From: an uncultured Granulosicoccaceae bacterium
GTDB lineage: Bacteria; Pseudomonadota; Gammaproteobacteria; Granulosicoccales; Granulosicoccaceae
Length of the DNA stretch: 64,000 bases
Reading direction: 5' to 3'
Assembly (NCBI GenBank): GCA_937957915.1
Contig: CALGNZ010000027.1
Coordinates: 1-64,000, forward strand
Part shown: positions 1 to 9,215 of the stretch, piece by piece
How the letters are laid out: every line of letters begins with the position of its first letter
Position numbering within the stretch: position 1 is the stretch's first letter
Position numbers and translations under genes: made by a program
The notes under the pieces: generated by a model
What the model saw: only the letters and a program-made list of their open reading frames with translations
What the model was told of the DNA's origin: nothing
Database searches by the model: none

Positions 1-851
1 GCATCCAGCCCCAGCGCAACGATTAACAGTCCGGGATTAAACGCTTTAACCCTGTCAATTGCATCATTTAATGCTTGCAGAAAAACAGTATCACCCGACA
101 GTTTTTCAAGCGGAATATTCAGGTTGTATCCGTCACCCTCACCCTCGCCATGCTCGTTTTCATACCCCCAGAAAAAAGGATAAAACTCATTCGGATCTGC
201 ATGTATTGAAACAGTAAGAACATCCGACCGGGCGTAAAAGATGTCCTGGGTACCGTTACCGTGGTGAACATCAACATCGAGGATGGCTACCCTTGAATGG
301 GTTCTACGGGCGTACTGTGCAGCTATCGCCGAGTTATTCAGAAAACAAAAGCCTGCGGCCATTTCTGCATAGGCATGATGGCCCGGTGGTCGACACAACG
401 CATACGCCAGTTTCTGCTCGCCCAGCAATACCATCTGAGCCGCAGTGAGCGCTACGTTGGCAGAGCAACGAGCGGCCTGCCAGGTATGCTCACCAAGCGG
501 GCAGGCGGTATCTCCCATATGCCACCCTGCTCTGCCAATAATGCTGGTCGGATAATTTTTTCGCCTGTGCATGGGATGAACATTAGCGATGACTTCAGCA
601 GACGGATCTGGCAGTTCCTGCCATTGTTGAAAGCCGTGCTGTAGAAAATCCAGATAGTTGGCACTGTGGATATCCTGCAACGGCGACAAGTCGAAGCCGG
701 CAGGTTCAACAATGGGGATATTGCTACGGTGTAGCGCCGTCAACAACCGTTGCGCGCGCTCGGGTTGCTCTGTACTCTCTCGCATTTTTCCTTTGACCAG
801 GAAAAATTTCGGATCATGACTTGAAGTGCTGTCATCAAAAACGGCTTGCAC
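1..851 (-). CDS. Histone deacetylase family / acetylpolyamine amidohydrolase, 3' end cut by window edge
   Basis: Zinc-dependent deacetylase fold of the HDAC/AphA family, which removes acetyl groups from acetylated polyamines or proteins. The frame is open from position 851 to the left edge (283 codons, C-terminus missing). Visible family motifs, in order: an early PERAQRL segment, RPPGHHA (active-site His pair), GFCFLNN, and DVDVHHGNGTQDIF (metal-binding Asp/His), followed by HADPNEFYPFF and GEGDGYNLNIPL. I chose a GTG start at 849-851 because AGAGGA lies about six bases upstream and the AphA-like N-terminus (Phe-Asp-Asp... HDP) begins directly after it. Family membership is clear. The substrate, polyamine versus another acetylated amine, is inference from the PFFWGYENEHGEGEG region. 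Confidence 0.88.
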   Translation of the reverse strand, partial: MQAVFDDSTSSHDPKFFLVKGKMRESTEQPERAQRLLTALHRSNIPIVEPAGFDLSPLQDIHSANYLDFLQHGFQQWQELPDPSAEVIANVHPMHRRKNYPTSIIGRAGWHMGDTACPLGEHTWQAARCSANVALTAAQMVLLGEQKLAYALCRPPGHHAYAEMAAGFCFLNNSAIAAQYARRTHSRVAILDVDVHHGNGTQDIFYARSDVLTVSIHADPNEFYPFFWGYENEHGEGEGDGYNLNIPLEKLSGDTVFLQALNDAIDRVKAFNPGLLIVALGLD

Positions 852-1223
852 TGGGTTTCCTCTGGCTGGTGTTCGGTCCAGGCTAGTATGCGATTAAAGG
901 CAAGCGCGTAACAATTTTGCGGGCTATCAACAGACCATCTGAGCAATACAGATGCATTAGCGATCTCTATCTGAAAGCTGCTGGCAGCTACTCGACTCGA
1001 CTTGATATCTCCCCGGATGTAAGAAAATTACCATCCCGGGCTGAACGTCTTGCAGTCGAAGTATCGCAAACAGCAAAGTGTGAGTCGAGGTGAACTCTGT
1101 GAAAGCTGCAAAGTAGCCCGAGCCGGCTCAGAGGCTGAATTTTTTTGGCCTCACCTGCTGGTTGAGACCATATTTCTGGAATGTCGCCGATGCGTGTGAA
1201 TTGGCCAGGTGTTAAGTAGTCAG
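852..1223. other. Intergenic stretch between the deacetylase and the RHH gene
   Basis: No gene here is recognised. The only item of note is a short plus-strand open frame at 1080-1199 (GTG start, 39 codons) with two CxxC pairs, CESC and CRRC, about 25 residues apart. That spacing would suit a small zinc-binding protein, but there is no clear ribosome-binding site and no family match, so it is not called as a gene. Confidence 0.3.
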
Positions 1224-1412
1224 TCAGGCGCTGGCTTTTTTGGCCGAATCTCTGCGATTGCGACGATTGAACTCACGCTGGATCAAACTTTCCAGAAACT
1301 TGGTAACAGTCGTTCCATCGTCCTGAGCCATTTTGAGCACAAGAATCTTGGTTTCAGGGGTTACCCGTAACTCAATTTTTTGCGTTTTTTCACGTACCAG
1401 TTTTGGCGCCAT
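1224..1412 (-). CDS. Small ribbon-helix-helix (CopG/Arc-like) DNA-binding protein
   Basis: A 62-residue basic protein. Residues 11-18 (KIELRVTP) look like the DNA-contacting beta strand of a ribbon-helix-helix domain. They are followed by two helices (ETKILVLKMAQDDG and TVTKFLESLIQREFNRR). Such proteins are usually dimeric repressors or antitoxins. No toxin-like gene overlaps or adjoins it, so an antitoxin role is unsupported. Two identical GTCATGAC palindromes lie just upstream and one overlaps a promoter-like -10, which suggests autoregulation. The tail is Lys/Arg/Ser-rich. Fold confidence is moderate; the target is unknown. Confidence 0.6.
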   Translation of the reverse strand: MAPKLVREKTQKIELRVTPETKILVLKMAQDDGTTVTKFLESLIQREFNRRNRRDSAKKASA

Positions 1413-1425
1413 CGCTTGTGTTTCG

Positions 1426-1491
1426 TGTCATGACAGTCTAGAATGCAATTATGTCATGACGCATCTAACAACGCAACCCTCTCTACAAAAC
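1426..1491 (-). promoter_or_regulatory. Promoter and paired palindromic operator upstream of the RHH gene
   Basis: On the minus strand TTGCGT and CATAAT are separated by 17 bases, a plausible sigma-70 promoter reading into the RHH gene. Two perfect GTCATGAC palindromes occur at 1427-1434 and 1453-1460, 26 bp centre to centre. The distal one covers the spacer and -10 edge. Repeated short palindromes at about helical multiples are typical of RHH operators. Autoregulation is inferred. Confidence 0.5.
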
Positions 1492-1640
1492 AAAGACTTA
1501 GCCAATCTGAATCGTCAATTATGCGAGCAGTTCGTATCTTTTAATCGGTTCGGTGATTTATGGTGCGTTGTCATCCGCTGTTATTCAGACACCCGATAGT
1601 TGATTTTCCCCAATAAAACACTGATGAATAAGGACGAGAT

Positions 1641-1898
1641 ATGGAATCCAGCCAAAAGGCCGGCTTAGTAAAACCGAGCGAATGGATTCTGCTTGTTTGT
1701 GCAACCGCACTGCTCACCGCGGCGGTCACGCACCAACGTACTGTTACCCCTCATATTCCGGTCGAAGCAAAAATGGATATGCCGATTGACGAAACAGTGC
1801 CTGCCACCGACACCAGTGCCGGGATATCAACTGAGGCGGAAATCGTCGCTGTGCTGGTGACACCAACGCGCGATCCTTTGGCTGACACTACGAACTAG
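1641..1898 (+). CDS. Small single-pass membrane protein, hypothetical
   Basis: An 85-residue protein with one hydrophobic segment (about residues 16-29, WILLVCATALLTAAV) and an acidic, Thr/Ala-rich tail, so probably an inner-membrane-anchored small protein. AAGGACGAG just upstream is an acceptable ribosome-binding site. No family is recognised. The same reading frame continues after the stop, past a second in-frame stop (TGA at about 1950), into a further hydrophobic stretch (about 1962-2072; LTAALTSSTVALLTPFAAA) ending in a charged EKREEP tail. The annotated ORF may therefore be the front half of a decayed longer gene. Confidence 0.45.
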   Translation: MESSQKAGLVKPSEWILLVCATALLTAAVTHQRTVTPHIPVEAKMDMPIDETVPATDTSAGISTEAEIVAVLVTPTRDPLADTTN

Positions 1899-2103
1899 TC
1901 AATTCCCAATGACGATGCTGAGCGTGTTGCCCTGGCATCGTCGTGGCGCTGATTCAGCTCTACTTCTTTAACCGCAGCTTTAACATCCAGTACAGTTGCA
2001 CTGCTAACACCATTTGCAGCAGCTACCGTCGGTATCTGGTTTATTTCCGTTGAAAAACGCGAAGAGCCTTGATTAGCTAACCTTCTACCAACTTTGGCAG
2101 CAC

Positions 2104-2601
2104 TTAGTCACCATAACTCACATTTTCAATGGTGTATGTCTTCGTGCCTCCAGGCGCGGTAACCGTCACTTCATCATCTATCGATGATTTCAACAATGCC
2201 CTGGCAACCACTGAATCTACACTGATCCAGTGACTTGACGGATCAATCTCATCCGGCCCGACAATTCGAACCGTACTGCGCTCGCCATCTTCATCTTCCA
2301 GTTCGACAGTGGCACCAAAGAAGACTCGGGACTGATCAGTGGGTCGGTCTCGCACAACTTTCAGCGCTGCGGTTCGCTTCTGCAGATAGCGAACTCGCCT
2401 GTCAATTTCACGAAGCTCTTTTTTGCGATAGATGTACTCAGCATTCTCAGAGCGATCGCCTTCCGCAGCAGCGGCCGACAACGCCGCAGTCACATCGCGA
2501 CGCCTTACCCACAGTTCTTTAAGTTCAGTTTGAAGCTTGTCAAAACCAGCAGGTGAAATTAAGGCAGTAGATTTTTCCGCCGGAGGGCGATATCGACTCA
2601 C
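2104..2601 (-). CDS. greB: Transcription elongation factor GreB
   Basis: Cleavage factor that rescues backtracked RNA polymerase by stimulating transcript cleavage in the secondary channel. The 165-residue length matches GreB. The N-terminal coiled coil carries the acidic tip region with [20 protein letters not shown] (about residues 49-68), and the C-terminal FKBP-like domain has [15 protein letters not shown] and [18 protein letters not shown]-like sequence. The strongly conserved [10 protein letters not shown] distinguishes GreB from GreA. The start is GTG at 2599-2601; no in-frame ATG lies nearby. The first 12 residues ([10 protein letters not shown]) extend beyond E. coli GreB. It is a single gene with its own gap on both sides. 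Confidence 0.92.
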   Translation of the reverse strand: MSRYRPPAEKSTALISPAGFDKLQTELKELWVRRRDVTAALSAAAAEGDRSENAEYIYRKKELREIDRRVRYLQKRTAALKVVRDRPTDQSRVFFGATVELEDEDGERSTVRIVGPDEIDPSSHWISVDSVVARALLKSSIDDEVTVTAPGGTKTYTIENVSYGD

Positions 2602-2846
2602 AGATGCAACCTGGCTAGTGGACCTATAAGGCGAGGATTGTATAAAACCTTGAGGCTGAACACACGTCTTCCCTCAACTACCCGTATTAATCGCACTTTC
2701 GCATAGGCAAAGAGCTACGATCGCCGCAGCCCCCAATCTTCAATAAAGCTGGTGGTCAGTAGAAAGTTTGGTCTACTGTCCTGGCGTCAAAGAGCCTTGC
2801 GTCACAGTGCTTTCTTCAAGTACAAGGTCCGGAGCTCACCATCCAC

Positions 2847-4031
2847 TCAGGCAACCTCGGAATGACTGGCATCATTCGCGGCAGTCGCCTCGCACACTAT
2901 CGGTTGTTGAGCGTGGCCTGAGCGACGCATAGTGTCCTCTGGAACCCGATGCCAACTGGCGCGCATGCCTTTACGCTCCGCCTTTTTATCCTGTGACGAT
3001 AAGTATTTTTTGATCGCGAAATGACTTATTCGTCGATACCAGTCGAGGTTCAAACCAGGCCATGGATTAAACGGATTACTTCGACTAAACGCCCATAACT
3101 CCATTCGACTGCTGACCTGCGTTGCCTCGCCCCGGCGATGAAACCCATGGGTATCACCGATGATCAACGTATTGCGCGGCACTTTAAACGCAACCGGCCT
3201 CGGTAGTCCAAGCTTCGCTAAATCCGCTTCCTCAATCCGCAGCGAACCGCGAGCACCATAAGAGTCCTTCAGACGGGACCCCAGCAGACTTTGCTGATAC
3301 TCCCACTTTAACCGAGCTATAGTCAGCCGATGCGAACCGGGAACGTAAGTAAAGGGACCATTCTCCTCTGATACATCATCAACAAACAACCAGGCTTTCA
3401 TAGTGGAATGAAAAGTATCGCTATGCAGATTCCTTTGCGGATCTGGCTTGCCGGCTATCGCATTGCTGCGAATACATTGCAGGTAGTAAACAGGACTGGT
3501 GTTTCTGGATGCCGCGAACCGCATCAGGCGAGAAAAAGTCTTTTCTGAAAGTAGCTTGCGACATGAAGGCAGAGTTGCCAAGCTGTTATCGTCAAGCAGA
3601 ATTCGCTGCGTTAAGGTATCACCCTGCACACACTGGCGCACATCACCGCGAACGTTCTCGACTTCATTTTTTAGTCGATCAAACTCCTCAGGCGGCAGGA
3701 AATTTTCGATTTTCAGGTAGCCGTCGCGAAGGTAAGTTGCCCGCTGTTCACGCGTCGCAAAGCCACTCAGACATAGAAACCGAAATCGAGTAACACCTGC
3801 GGCAACAACTACTCTGACGACATGTAAGCCGAGCAGATTTAACCACCCGTTGCCCAGTATCGGATTATCTCGAAAAGATTTACTACCCGTAAAAAGTTGC
3901 AGACATTGCACCGGCAGCTTTACCAGCGATACAACCTGAGCGACGGTTTTACGGACGAAAAGCAGTGTGTCCGGATTGCGTATCACATTGGCAACTCGAC
4001 GACAAAAGAACTGACGTCCGGCGCAAGACAC
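2847..4031 (-). CDS. Phytanoyl-CoA dioxygenase (PhyH) family protein
   Basis: Fe(II)/2-oxoglutarate-dependent dioxygenase fold, 394 residues. Visible signals: the family start YLRDGYLKIENFLPPEEF (about residues 100-117), the iron-binding HSD motif in NLHSDTFH (about 205), FTYVPGSHRLT, and the distal His with Arg in DTHGFHRRGEA...SSRMELW (about 300). The first 90 residues form a preceding helical region that appears in longer members of the family. The start is GTG at 4031; a shorter start is possible but would cut into this region. The substrate is unknown. No neighbouring gene suggests a pathway. Confidence 0.8.
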   Translation of the reverse strand: MSCAGRQFFCRRVANVIRNPDTLLFVRKTVAQVVSLVKLPVQCLQLFTGSKSFRDNPILGNGWLNLLGLHVVRVVVAAGVTRFRFLCLSGFATREQRATYLRDGYLKIENFLPPEEFDRLKNEVENVRGDVRQCVQGDTLTQRILLDDNSLATLPSCRKLLSEKTFSRLMRFAASRNTSPVYYLQCIRSNAIAGKPDPQRNLHSDTFHSTMKAWLFVDDVSEENGPFTYVPGSHRLTIARLKWEYQQSLLGSRLKDSYGARGSLRIEEADLAKLGLPRPVAFKVPRNTLIIGDTHGFHRRGEATQVSSRMELWAFSRSNPFNPWPGLNLDWYRRISHFAIKKYLSSQDKKAERKGMRASWHRVPEDTMRRSGHAQQPIVCEATAANDASHSEVA

Positions 4032-4155
4032 ACGCCGGTTGCCCGTGTTTTTTTAGGCGATCAGCCGAAAGTGTGATCTATCGCAAGCTCACCACTCTGG
4101 AAACTGACCAACCACATCCAGTTACCTGCTGGAATCAGGCGAAGGTGCGGCTGCT

Positions 4156-5295
4156 TCAGGGTCGCATATCATCGAAGAATTTACGAACTCCGGTCAGCCA
4201 CCCGTGATGTTTGGGTGTGTGGCGCGACGCTTTTTTGCCTTCCATGGTTGTGCGAATTTGCTCAAACAGTTCTTTTTGCTCAGTGGTCAGATTGACCGGC
4301 ACCTCTATTTGTACACGGCACAGTAAATCACCGCTGGCTGTATTGCGAACCGGCTTGACGCCCATTCCCCGCATACGAAATACTTTATCTGATTGCGTAC
4401 CAGCGGGTATTTTCAGGTTTACCTTGCCGGTCAGCGTCGGCACCTCCAGCTCGCCCCCCAGACTCGCCGTTATGATATCGATCGGTACCGTGCACAACAG
4501 ATCGTCGTCGTCACGCTCAAAAATCGCATGCTCCTTCACCTGGACCATCACGTACAAGTCGCCGGCTGGTGCACCCTGCTCGCCCGCTTCACCCTCGCCA
4601 GATAAGCGGATACGATCACCGTTATCCACACCCGGTGGGATCTTGACTGACAGTGTTTTCTGCTCCTGCACGCGACCACTGCCGCGACACTTGTTACAGG
4701 GATCGGCTATTTTCTCACCGTTACCACGGCAGGTCGGGCAGGTTTGCTGCACCGAGAAAAAGCCCTGTTGCATACGCACCTGCCCCATACCATTGCAGGT
4801 ATCGCAGGTTACCGGCTTGGTGCCAGGTTTCGCACCGCTGCCCGAACACTGGTCGCAAAGCACCTGGGTTGGAATTTTGAGCGTTTTCTCTAATCCGGAG
4901 ACAGACTCTTCCAGTGAGAGTTGAAGATTGTACTGCAGATCAGCGCCACCTCTGGCACGACCGCGAGAGCGCCCTCCACCACCACCGAATATATCGCCGA
5001 ACACATCACCAAAGATATCGCTGAAATCGGCCCCACCACCGCCAAAACCGGCACCACCCGATGCCGAGTTGCTAACGCCATCATGCCCAAAGCGGTCATA
5101 GGCGGCGCGCTTTTGCGAATCACCGAGCACTTCGAATGCCTCTTTGGCTTCCTTGAATTTTTCCTCCGCGACTGAATCATCCGGATTTCGATCCGGGTGA
5201 TGTTTCATCGCCAAACGCCGATATGCCTTTTTCAGCTCAGCATCGTCCGCATCGCGCGCAACGCTCAGCACTTCGTAGTAATCCCGCTTCGACAT
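4156..5295 (-). CDS. dnaJ: Chaperone DnaJ (Hsp40)
   Basis: Co-chaperone that delivers substrates to DnaK and stimulates its ATPase. All type-I parts are present in 379 residues: J domain with HPD at 33-35, Gly/Phe-rich linker about 74-118, and four zinc-ribbon repeats beginning at Cys147 ([32 protein letters not shown]), then the C-terminal substrate-binding domain with [11 protein letters not shown]. It follows dnaK by 91 bp, but that gap contains a strong terminator-like hairpin, so expression is probably lower than dnaK. The ribosome-binding site before the ATG is weak. Confidence 0.97.
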   Translation of the reverse strand: MSKRDYYEVLSVARDADDAELKKAYRRLAMKHHPDRNPDDSVAEEKFKEAKEAFEVLGDSQKRAAYDRFGHDGVSNSASGGAGFGGGGADFSDIFGDVFGDIFGGGGGRSRGRARGGADLQYNLQLSLEESVSGLEKTLKIPTQVLCDQCSGSGAKPGTKPVTCDTCNGMGQVRMQQGFFSVQQTCPTCRGNGEKIADPCNKCRGSGRVQEQKTLSVKIPPGVDNGDRIRLSGEGEAGEQGAPAGDLYVMVQVKEHAIFERDDDDLLCTVPIDIITASLGGELEVPTLTGKVNLKIPAGTQSDKVFRMRGMGVKPVRNTASGDLLCRVQIEVPVNLTTEQKELFEQIRTTMEGKKASRHTPKHHGWLTGVRKFFDDMRP

Positions 5296-5311
5296 ATATT
5301 CAGGTGCCCGT

Positions 5312-5351
5312 AAAAAGAAAAATCCGAGGGCCAGGTGAACGCCCTCGGATT
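5312..5351 (-). terminator. Terminator/attenuator between dnaK and dnaJ
   Basis: A perfect 11-bp stem (arms 5321-5331 and 5341-5351, nine-base loop) is followed in the minus-strand transcript by TTTTTCTTTTT. This fits a factor-independent terminator lying inside the operon. Confidence 0.8.
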
Positions 5352-5358
5352 AGGTCTG

Positions 5359-5382
5359 AACAGCGCATTACATCGCGCTGTT
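5359..5382 (-). other. Hairpin just after the dnaK stop codon
   Basis: AACAGCGC and GCGCTGTT pair across an eight-base loop, directly 5' of the terminator hairpin in the transcript. There is no T run of its own. It could protect the dnaK 3' end after termination or processing. Confidence 0.5.
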
Positions 5383-5386
5383 ATTC

Positions 5387-7327
5387 TTATTTGTCGTCTT
5401 TGACATCTTTTACTTCTTCAAACTCGGCATCGACAACGTCATCGCCCGCAGAAGACTTGCTACCGCTGTTTCCAGAATCGCCGGCAGCGTCACCATCTGC
5501 ACCAGCTGACGCCTGTGCGTAGGCCCGCTCTGCCAGTTTGCCAGATGATTCAGTCAACAATTGTAGCTTGCTTTCGATCGCTTCTTTGTCGTCGCCGGTT
5601 AATACTTCGCGAAGATCAGCTATACGAGACTCAATCTCTTTCTTCTCGTCTTCGGTAACCTGTTCAGCCAAATCGGCAACTGATTTCTCGGTCGCGTGAA
5701 TCATGTTTTCTGCCTGATTACGCGTATCAATCAACTCCTTGAGCTTGCGATCTTCGTCAGCGTGAGCCTCGGCGTCCTTGACCATAGCCTCGACTTCTTC
5801 ATCAGACAGACCACTGGATGCCTTGATTACGATCGACTGCTCTTTACCCGTCGCCTTGTCTTTCGCTGACACGTTGAGGATACCGTTGGCATCGATATCG
5901 AAAGTCACCTCAACCTGAGGCATGCCGCGTGGCGCGGGTGGTATGTCGGTTAAATCGAATTTACCCAGCGACTTGTTGCCACCGGCCATATCACGCTCAC
6001 CCTGCAGCACATGCACAGTTACGGCTGTCTGGTTATCATCTGCGGTGGAAAATACCTGCTGTGCCTTGGTTGGAATAGTGGTGTTCTTGTCGATCAGGCG
6101 AGTCATTACACCACCGAGTGTCTCAATACCCAGAGACAGCGGGGTAACATCAAGCAACAGAACATCTTTCACGTCGCCGCCAAGAACACCCGCCTGGATC
6201 GCCGCCCCCATCGCTACCGCTTCATCAGGATTAACATCACGACGAGGCTCTTTACCAAAGAACGCTTTCACTTCATCGAAAACCTTCGGCATGCGGGTTT
6301 GACCGCCGACTAAAATAACATCGTCGATCTCTGAGGCACTGAATCCGGCATCCTTGAGTGCCACCTTGCAGGGCTCAATAGTGCGCTTGACCAGGTCTTC
6401 GACGAGTGATTCGAGTTTGGCTCTTGAGATTTTGATGTTGAGGTGCTTCGGTCCCGAAGCATCGGCAGTCACGTAGGGCAGATTAATATCAGTCTGCTGG
6501 CTCGATGACAGCTCAATTTTCGCCTTTTCGGCAGCTTCTTTCAGACGCTGTAATGCGAGTGGATCGTTGTGCAGATCCATCCCGTTTTCTTTCTTAAACT
6601 CTTCTGCGAGATACTCGATCAGACGGTTGTCGAAATCTTCACCACCGAGAAAGGTGTCGCCATTGGTCGACAGCACTTCGAACTGATGCTCGCCATCGAT
6701 CGATGCGATCTCAATAATAGAGATATCAAAGGTTCCGCCACCAAGGTCAAAAACGGCAATTTTGGAATCACCCAGTTTCTTGTCCATACCGTAGGCGAGT
6801 GCCGCCGCCGTAGGCTCATTGATAATCCGCTTTACCTCGAGTCCGGCGATCTTGCCGGCATCTTTGGTAGCCTGCCGCTGTGAGTCATTGAAGTAGGCTG
6901 GTACCGTTATCACCGCCTCTGTGACATCCTCACCCAGGTATTCCTCGGCAGTGGATTTCATTTTCATCAATACTCTGGCAGATATTTCGGGCGGCGCCAT
7001 CTTGTTACCGTTGGCTTCAACCCAGGCATCGCCGTTATCTGCCTTAACAATGTTGTAGGGTACGAGTTCGATGTCTTTTTGAACCGCTTCTTCATCGAAC
7101 CGACGTCCGATCAGGCGTTTTACCGCATACAGCGTGTTTGTTGGATTGGTCACTGCCTGGCGTTTTGCCGGCTGCCCGACGAGTACTTCATCGCCGTCTG
7201 CAAATGCGACAATAGATGGCGTGGTACGATCACCTTCGGAATTCTCGATAACCCGAGGAACGCCGCCTTCCATCACCGCCACACATGAATTGGTTGTGCC
7301 CAGGTCTATACCAATTATTTTACCCAT
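5387..7327 (-). CDS. dnaK: Molecular chaperone DnaK (Hsp70)
   Basis: ATP-dependent foldase at the centre of the DnaK-DnaJ-GrpE cycle, 646 residues. The nucleotide-binding domain starts [17 protein letters not shown] and contains the [23 protein letters not shown] and [11 protein letters not shown] signatures and [10 protein letters not shown]. The interdomain linker is [13 protein letters not shown]. The lid and an acidic tail ending in AEFEEVKD follow. It sits downstream of grpE by 96 bp and has its own sigma-32-like promoter in that gap. The ribosome-binding site CGGAGA is well placed before the ATG. Confidence 0.98.
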   Translation of the reverse strand: MGKIIGIDLGTTNSCVAVMEGGVPRVIENSEGDRTTPSIVAFADGDEVLVGQPAKRQAVTNPTNTLYAVKRLIGRRFDEEAVQKDIELVPYNIVKADNGDAWVEANGNKMAPPEISARVLMKMKSTAEEYLGEDVTEAVITVPAYFNDSQRQATKDAGKIAGLEVKRIINEPTAAALAYGMDKKLGDSKIAVFDLGGGTFDISIIEIASIDGEHQFEVLSTNGDTFLGGEDFDNRLIEYLAEEFKKENGMDLHNDPLALQRLKEAAEKAKIELSSSQQTDINLPYVTADASGPKHLNIKISRAKLESLVEDLVKRTIEPCKVALKDAGFSASEIDDVILVGGQTRMPKVFDEVKAFFGKEPRRDVNPDEAVAMGAAIQAGVLGGDVKDVLLLDVTPLSLGIETLGGVMTRLIDKNTTIPTKAQQVFSTADDNQTAVTVHVLQGERDMAGGNKSLGKFDLTDIPPAPRGMPQVEVTFDIDANGILNVSAKDKATGKEQSIVIKASSGLSDEEVEAMVKDAEAHADEDRKLKELIDTRNQAENMIHATEKSVADLAEQVTEDEKKEIESRIADLREVLTGDDKEAIESKLQLLTESSGKLAERAYAQASAGADGDAAGDSGNSGSKSSAGDDVVDAEFEEVKDVKDDK

Positions 7328-7381
7328 GTTGCTAATCTCCGAGACTGTCTAGTAACAGCTATAGTGTTTTGATTTGTTTGT

Positions 7382-7410
7382 TAAATAGGGCTACTGCTGT
7401 CTAATTCAAC
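7382..7410 (-). promoter_or_regulatory. Sigma-32-like heat-shock promoter of dnaK
   Basis: On the minus strand GTTGAA, 14 bases, then CCCTATTTA. This matches the heat-shock consensus (CTTGAA, 13-15 bases, CCCCATTTA) at most positions and lies about 55 bp before the dnaK ATG. Confidence 0.65.
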
Positions 7411-7423
7411 ACAAATGGTGTGG

Positions 7424-8077
7424 TTATTTTGCGATGACGACCATCGCCGGGCGTAAAAGGCGCTCATTGAGCGTATAGCCCTTCTGCATGACGTTAAGAA
7501 CCGTGTTTGCCGGCTTGTCGGTTCCCTCCTGGACACTAATTGCCTGGTGCAGATCAGGATTGAACTTGTCACCCTGCGGATCCACCTCAACGACGTTAAA
7601 TTTCTCCAGTGCCTGAGTCAGCATTTTCAGGGTAAGTTCGGTTCCCTCGGCAATTTTCGACAGATCGCCGTCAGTCTCTGCCGCCGCAGCGACCCCCATT
7701 TCCAGCGTGTCTCTGACCGGCAGTAGCTCGAGCGCAATCTTGTCCAGTGCATATTTGTGCGCGTTTTCGAGCTCACGCGTCTGACGTTTGCGAAGATTCT
7801 CCATCTCCGCACGAATTCTCAATACGTCGTCGCGACTCTTCGCAGCAACTTCGTTGGCCTCTTCCAGTTGCGCTTTTAGTGCAGCGATATCATCTTCTCC
7901 CTCCGCAATGATGGGCTCAACCCCCTCATTGATTGTATTCGCCGCGTCGTTCAAGTCGGCAACGTCGACGCCACTGTCGGTTTGATTGTCGGGCATGATT
8001 TGCTCCGCATCCGGCACGCTGCCAGCGTCTGTGTTTTCAGATGGACGAGAGTCTGCAGAAGGCTTCTCTTCAGCCAT
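7424..8077 (-). CDS. grpE: Nucleotide exchange factor GrpE
   Basis: Releases ADP from DnaK. The 217-residue protein has an acidic, disordered N-terminus of about 65 residues, a long coiled coil (ALKAQLEEANEVAAK through AEMENLRKRQTREL), then the core with LLPVRDTLEMG and the C-terminal beta-wing with NPDLHQAI and GYTLNERLLRPAMVVI. Gene order hrcA-grpE-dnaK-dnaJ supports the call. A sigma-32-like promoter overlaps the end of hrcA directly upstream. Confidence 0.96.
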   Translation of the reverse strand: MAEEKPSADSRPSENTDAGSVPDAEQIMPDNQTDSGVDVADLNDAANTINEGVEPIIAEGEDDIAALKAQLEEANEVAAKSRDDVLRIRAEMENLRKRQTRELENAHKYALDKIALELLPVRDTLEMGVAAAAETDGDLSKIAEGTELTLKMLTQALEKFNVVEVDPQGDKFNPDLHQAISVQEGTDKPANTVLNVMQKGYTLNERLLRPAMVVIAK

Positions 8078-8146
8078 TCAGGGGTCTCCAGCTTTTTGAG
8101 GTGTTTGCGAAATTCGGGATTGGCACCCGAACAGGTATTGCGGCCG

Positions 8147-8176
8147 TATATGGGAGCTACGACGAAGAATTCAAGG
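8147..8176 (-). promoter_or_regulatory. Sigma-32-like heat-shock promoter of grpE
   Basis: On the minus strand CCTTGAA, 14 bases, then TCCCATATA. It overlaps the last codons of hrcA and lies about 70 bp upstream of grpE. The match is stronger than that before dnaK. Confidence 0.65.
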
Positions 8177-9215
8177 CAGCACTTAGCAAGCGTGAAGTGA
8201 CATCGACGACCGGAACGACACGATCATAGGCCATGCGCGTCGGACCGACCACCCCAAGATACCCGACGACCTCACCGTTGACCTTGTAGCTGCTGGTAAC
8301 AAGGCTACACATATCAAGAACACCATAGCCGGACTCCTGGCCAATAAAAATCTGCACGCCTTCGGCAGAGATGCAGCGCTCAAGCACATGGTACATGTCG
8401 CGCTTTTGACTGAAGGCCTCGAACAGATCGCGCAGATGCTCCCGGTCCGAGAGCTCACTGAAGTTCATCAGATTGGTTTGCCCTTCGACAATGACATCTT
8501 CATCGGTGGGTTGCTCGTCATTCTCGAACACTCTGCCTGCGAGATTGATCATCTGCTGCATTTGGTCGTTCATGGATACCCGGGTGTTCTCGAGTTCACT
8601 ACGAATCAGCTCTTTCACTGATTCCAGATCCTTGCCCGCGTATGTCTGGTTGAGATAGTTAGAAATTTCCTGAAGCTCTGCAGCATCGTAGTCTCGATCG
8701 AGAGTCAGGATTCGGTTCTGAACATTTTTTTCGTTAACAACCAGGATGACCAGCACTCGCTGTTCGGACAAAGGAAGAAATTCGATTTGTCGGAAAATTG
8801 TCGCGCCGCGCTTGGGCAGCGTGACCACACCAGCCATATTCGTAAAATGCGACAGATACCTCGAGGTGTGTTGAATAAGTGATTTTTCGTCCTGATCCGG
8901 TGACAAGGCCACTTTCAATGGATCAAGCTCGTTTTCGATAATTGGCTGCACCTCGAGCATGGTATCGACAAACAGCCGAAAGCCATCGCAGGTTGGTACC
9001 CTGCCAGCGGAGGTGTGAGGTGATTCAAGCAAACCCAAATCTTCCAGGTCGCACATCACATTACGCACCGACGCTGCACTGACATTAACGCCAGGCATTT
9101 TTGACAGTGTGCGCGAGCCTACTGGTGCTCCGTCCTGAATGTACTGCTCAACCAACAACCTGAAAATCTGTTGTTCGCGTTCGCCTATCTCACGAATTGG
9201 TGTAAAGTTGCCCAT
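8157..9215 (-). CDS. hrcA: Heat-inducible transcription repressor HrcA
   Basis: Repressor of class I heat-shock genes that binds the CIRCE inverted repeat. In 352 residues, the N-terminal winged helix (about 8-80; REQQIFRLLVEQYIQDGAPVGS... SAASVRNVMCDLEDLGLL) and the C-terminal GAF-like/dimerisation part with RVLVILVVNE, FIGQESGYG and GYLGVVGPTRMAYDRV are all clear. It heads the operon. No CIRCE element (TTAGCACTC-N9-GAGTGCTAA) could be found before hrcA, grpE or dnaK, so its target is probably elsewhere, for example groESL. Confidence 0.95.
   Translation of the reverse strand: MGNFTPIREIGEREQQIFRLLVEQYIQDGAPVGSRTLSKMPGVNVSAASVRNVMCDLEDLGLLESPHTSAGRVPTCDGFRLFVDTMLEVQPIIENELDPLKVALSPDQDEKSLIQHTSRYLSHFTNMAGVVTLPKRGATIFRQIEFLPLSEQRVLVILVVNEKNVQNRILTLDRDYDAAELQEISNYLNQTYAGKDLESVKELIRSELENTRVSMNDQMQQMINLAGRVFENDEQPTDEDVIVEGQTNLMNFSELSDREHLRDLFEAFSQKRDMYHVLERCISAEGVQIFIGQESGYGVLDMCSLVTSSYKVNGEVVGYLGVVGPTRMAYDRVVPVVDVTSRLLSAALNSSS

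Noticed and set aside
1126-1146. Terminator at the GGCTC...TTTTTTT stretch
   Set aside because: The stem is only four or five bp and no plus-strand gene precedes it.
4211-4924. 237-codon plus-strand open frame opposite dnaJ
   Set aside because: Exact antisense of a certain gene; composition reflects the GC-rich zinc-finger and Gly/Phe codons.
8078-8156. CIRCE element between hrcA and grpE
   Set aside because: CAGCACTTAGCAAG nearby has only a partial resemblance and no second arm at nine bases.
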